Both the position numbers and the translations under genes were made by a program. From Actinomycetes bacterium (GTDB lineage Bacteria; Actinomycetota; Actinomycetes; Actinomycetales; Dermabacteraceae), in the NCBI GenBank assembly GCA_023389045.1, contig JAEWEZ010000014.1, forward strand, positions 1 to 64,000: DNA of 64,000 nt, given 5' to 3'. The notes beneath the pieces are model-generated. The model was not told the origin of the DNA and searched no databases. It saw only the letters and a list, made by a program, of their open reading frames with translations. Shown here in pieces: positions 62,271 through 64,000 of this stretch (positions are counted from its first letter, which is position 1; every line of letters starts with the position of its first letter).

Positions 62271-62770
62271 AGCACTTTCCTTCCCTGGCGGTCCACGAGG
62301 TCTCACCACAGACACACCTCTCTCGCTATTCCGGACGCCATGGATGCGCTTCGATGAGTGACAGATCCCTCCACGACGAAAAGTGAAGTCATCACCACCC
62401 GGCTCCGCGTGATCTAGGAGGGGGAACCTGGGTTGGCCGGCATAGATCTGCGATAAGCCCTGTGCATCTCTGCCTTGGAGGGGACGGAGGCTCACGAGCT
62501 CGCACACGGACTTGGCGACGTACGCCTCGACCCGAGCATGCGTGAGTCGGCACGCGCGATGCGGTGCATAGTCAACCGATAGACGCCATGCGGTGTCATG
62601 TAACTACGGCAGCAATCTGTTGCAAGCTCAGAGCCTCCATCCCACTGCCCAGCACGGGAATAACAACGGACAGTTGTGAGTAGGCAAGACCCCGGTCACC
62701 TGCTGTTTACCCATCGGCGGGCATGGGGAGGGGTTGGTGGATGAAAGATGATGGGGTGTCCGGTGCGCAT

Positions 62771-62786
62771 CGTTTCACGCGAAACA
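62771..62786. other. parS-like site 2
   Basis: CGTTTCACGCGAAACA, 14 of 16; nearly perfect palindrome. Confidence 0.75.
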
Positions 62787-62937
62787 CGACCTTTTCGCCG
62801 CTGACCCTCGTGACGCTTCCACTCTCGGCGCGGCGATCCCATCAGGGTTTCCGCGCGCCGCCTCTCGGGGAGTCACCGCGTAGTTTTCACGATGAGCTCG
62901 CGTGATGTGCTCATATGCCGCGTTGGTTCGATAGGAA

Positions 62938-62953
62938 GGTTTCACGAGGAACC
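62938..62953. other. parS-like site 3 (weak)
   Basis: GGTTTCACGAGGAACC, 12 of 16; both halves degenerate but symmetrical. Confidence 0.45.
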
Positions 62954-63083
62954 TCTGACGAGAGGAGTCGCTGTACAGCTCGCCGCGGGATGAGTGTAGT
63001 AGTTGCAAGCGGCCATATCGCAACCACCCGAAACCCTTGATGACTAGTGCTTTTACTCCGCACTCCCAGTGCCAGAGCCGTGG

Positions 63084-63099
63084 TGTTTCACATGAAACA
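63084..63099. other. parS-like site 4 (best)
   Basis: TGTTTCACATGAAACA, 15 of 16, differing only at the central G to A. Confidence 0.9.
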
Positions 63100-63195
63100 G
63101 TTAGCAGATGCGCTGCCATGGCGCGCCAATACATCAAGGGCAAATAGCTGCTCGACAGCGCGCCGCATCTCCGTTCGGCACCTGACAGGCGAACC

Positions 63196-63211
63196 CGTTT
63201 CACGTGGAACA
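63196..63211. other. parS-like site 5
   Basis: CGTTTCACGTGGAACA, 14 of 16, with the canonical CACGTG centre. Confidence 0.8.
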
Positions 63212-63285
63212 CGCACGCCATGTGGCGCACATGGCCATGGCTTATGCCAGCATCAGTCCACTTCAGACTCAGTCCCACATCGGCA

Positions 63286-63301
63286 CGTTTCACATGAAAC
63301 T
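63286..63301. other. parS-like site 6
   Basis: CGTTTCACATGAAACT, 13 of 16, both GTTTCAC/TGAAAC halves present. Confidence 0.75.
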
Positions 63302-63438
63302 GACAGCACTGTTGCTTTTGGGTAGAGCACATCGCAACCGCCTGCCGCGGCTGGAACACCTCCATTGGCATTGAGGGCAATAACGCCACTACACACCGCA
63401 ACTACCGGTATCGACCTATGGAGCCCGCGTATCTCATG

Positions 63439-63454
63439 TGTTTCACATGAAACG
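63439..63454. other. parS-like site 7
   Basis: TGTTTCACATGAAACG, 14 of 16. Confidence 0.8.
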
Positions 63455-64000
63455 CGAATCGTAGGCGCCTCAAGAGGAGAGGTGTATCAGCCGATACGGG
63501 GCAGACCCGAGTAAGCAGCGATTGGCCGTCTCTCGGAGCACTGCGATCTGCAGCAATTTAGAAGACCGTTGTCAGCACGGATTACTTTTGACCGACGCTG
63601 TTGTAGCATCGACGTCGCTGGATCCCTCCTCCGGAGCATAACGTAGGTTGCCGAGTTCGCAGTCTCTAGCCGCAATGCACTCTGGCTCAAAACCGTTCGG
63701 CCCCACCACATTCGAGAGCTTGACGACTGCACATACTCCCCTTGGAGCCAGCTACCTCAGGGGAGGAGCACGGGGCGCGAAGAGACGGGGTCAAAAAGCT
63801 TGCGACGCCCAGAAGTCCCTCATTCGCACACGCTGAACCACCTGTCTTCAGATGGCGCGCTGCCAGCGCCTTTCAGGTGGGCTCACCGCAGCTATCGGCT
63901 TTGGTGATCGCACGCGGTACCGTCCTCCATTGCTGCAGGTGAGCCGCACCCTGCAATAACTTTGCTTGCAACAACCACGGTGGCCCCTATCGCCACTGTT

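Larger units (their letters stand above)
61885..64000. other. Gene-free, lower-GC region with origin-like features
   Basis: 2.1 kb with no credible coding frame, visibly lower in GC than the rest of the window. It contains DnaA-box-like words near its left end and seven parS-like palindromes between 62255 and 63454. The gene order to its left matches the flank of actinobacterial oriC regions. dnaA, parA and parB are not inside the window. From about 63455 to the end I see nothing I can name. Confidence 0.75.

Noticed and set aside
62775..63401. A 208-codon open frame on the minus strand in the gene-free region
   Set aside because: Its repeated FHVKR/SCET words are just translated parS sites, composition is unlike real proteins here, and there is no ribosome site.

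Overview
The window is about 64 kb of high-GC (roughly two thirds G+C), gene-dense DNA from an actinobacterium. The evidence is the codon bias, the GTG starts, the LAxTG-type sortase signals, the anchored-repeat metal ABC transporter, and a murJ - pseudokinase - trxB order like that beside actinobacterial replication origins. A Micrococcales member (Dermabacteraceae-like) is a reasonable guess but cannot be proven here. I see no phage, insertion sequence or CRISPR array.

Layout. 1-15 kb: the 3' end of a DyP peroxidase, a FGGY (gluconokinase-like) kinase and, convergent with it, a tightly coupled run larA-larE-larB-uxaC-uxuB. Then come a phosphohexomutase, a VOC-domain remnant, a GNAT-like protein, a methyltransferase and the nickel-insertion gene larC. 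15-20 kb: a small cupin gene flanked by two copies of a hairpin-pair repeat, PEP synthase with its regulatory kinase/phosphorylase, and an esterase. 20.4-26.8 kb: a Zur-box-preceded operon for a surface-anchored zinc/manganese-type uptake system (two anchored repeat proteins, substrate-binding protein, ATPase, permease). 27-43 kb: selO, then a bidirectional glycan-degradation locus: phosphatase, GH38 alpha-mannosidase, GH4 glycosidase and DeoR regulator on the minus strand, and a PfkB sugar kinase, sugar ABC transporter and GH31 glucosidase on the plus strand. 43-48 kb: a membrane protein, a NYN-domain nuclease, tRNA-Leu(CAG), a decayed LamG/LARTG surface-protein gene, and the rpsF-ssb-rpsR-rplI operon. 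48-61.9 kb: a class A penicillin-binding protein, the CCA-adding enzyme, a DUF6049-type secreted protein, murJ, a pseudokinase/discoidin-like membrane protein, a small membrane protein, trxB and a thioredoxin-like protein with a CAPS active site. 61.9-64 kb: a gene-free, less GC-rich stretch with DnaA-box-like words and seven parS-like palindromes, so it is probably at or beside oriC.

How the genes work together. The most interesting reading concerns the first cluster. UxaC turns glucuronate into fructuronate and the UxuB-like enzyme reduces that to mannonate. The LarA homologue sits in the same transcription unit and keeps all the nickel-pincer ligand positions, and its family includes gluconate 2-epimerases. 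If it converts mannonate to gluconate, the adjacent gluconokinase-like enzyme would feed 6-phosphogluconate into the pentose phosphate pathway. That would be a uronate route needing no mannonate dehydratase, KDG kinase or KDPG aldolase.

Two repeat phenomena stand out. One is a family of seven 55-65 nt hairpins with a conserved TGCATATTGCA-like tip, usually in pairs downstream of genes. The other is a strongly over-represented 9-mer, GCCGACGGG, that recurs in intergenic DNA, in terminator stems and in low-complexity protein linkers.
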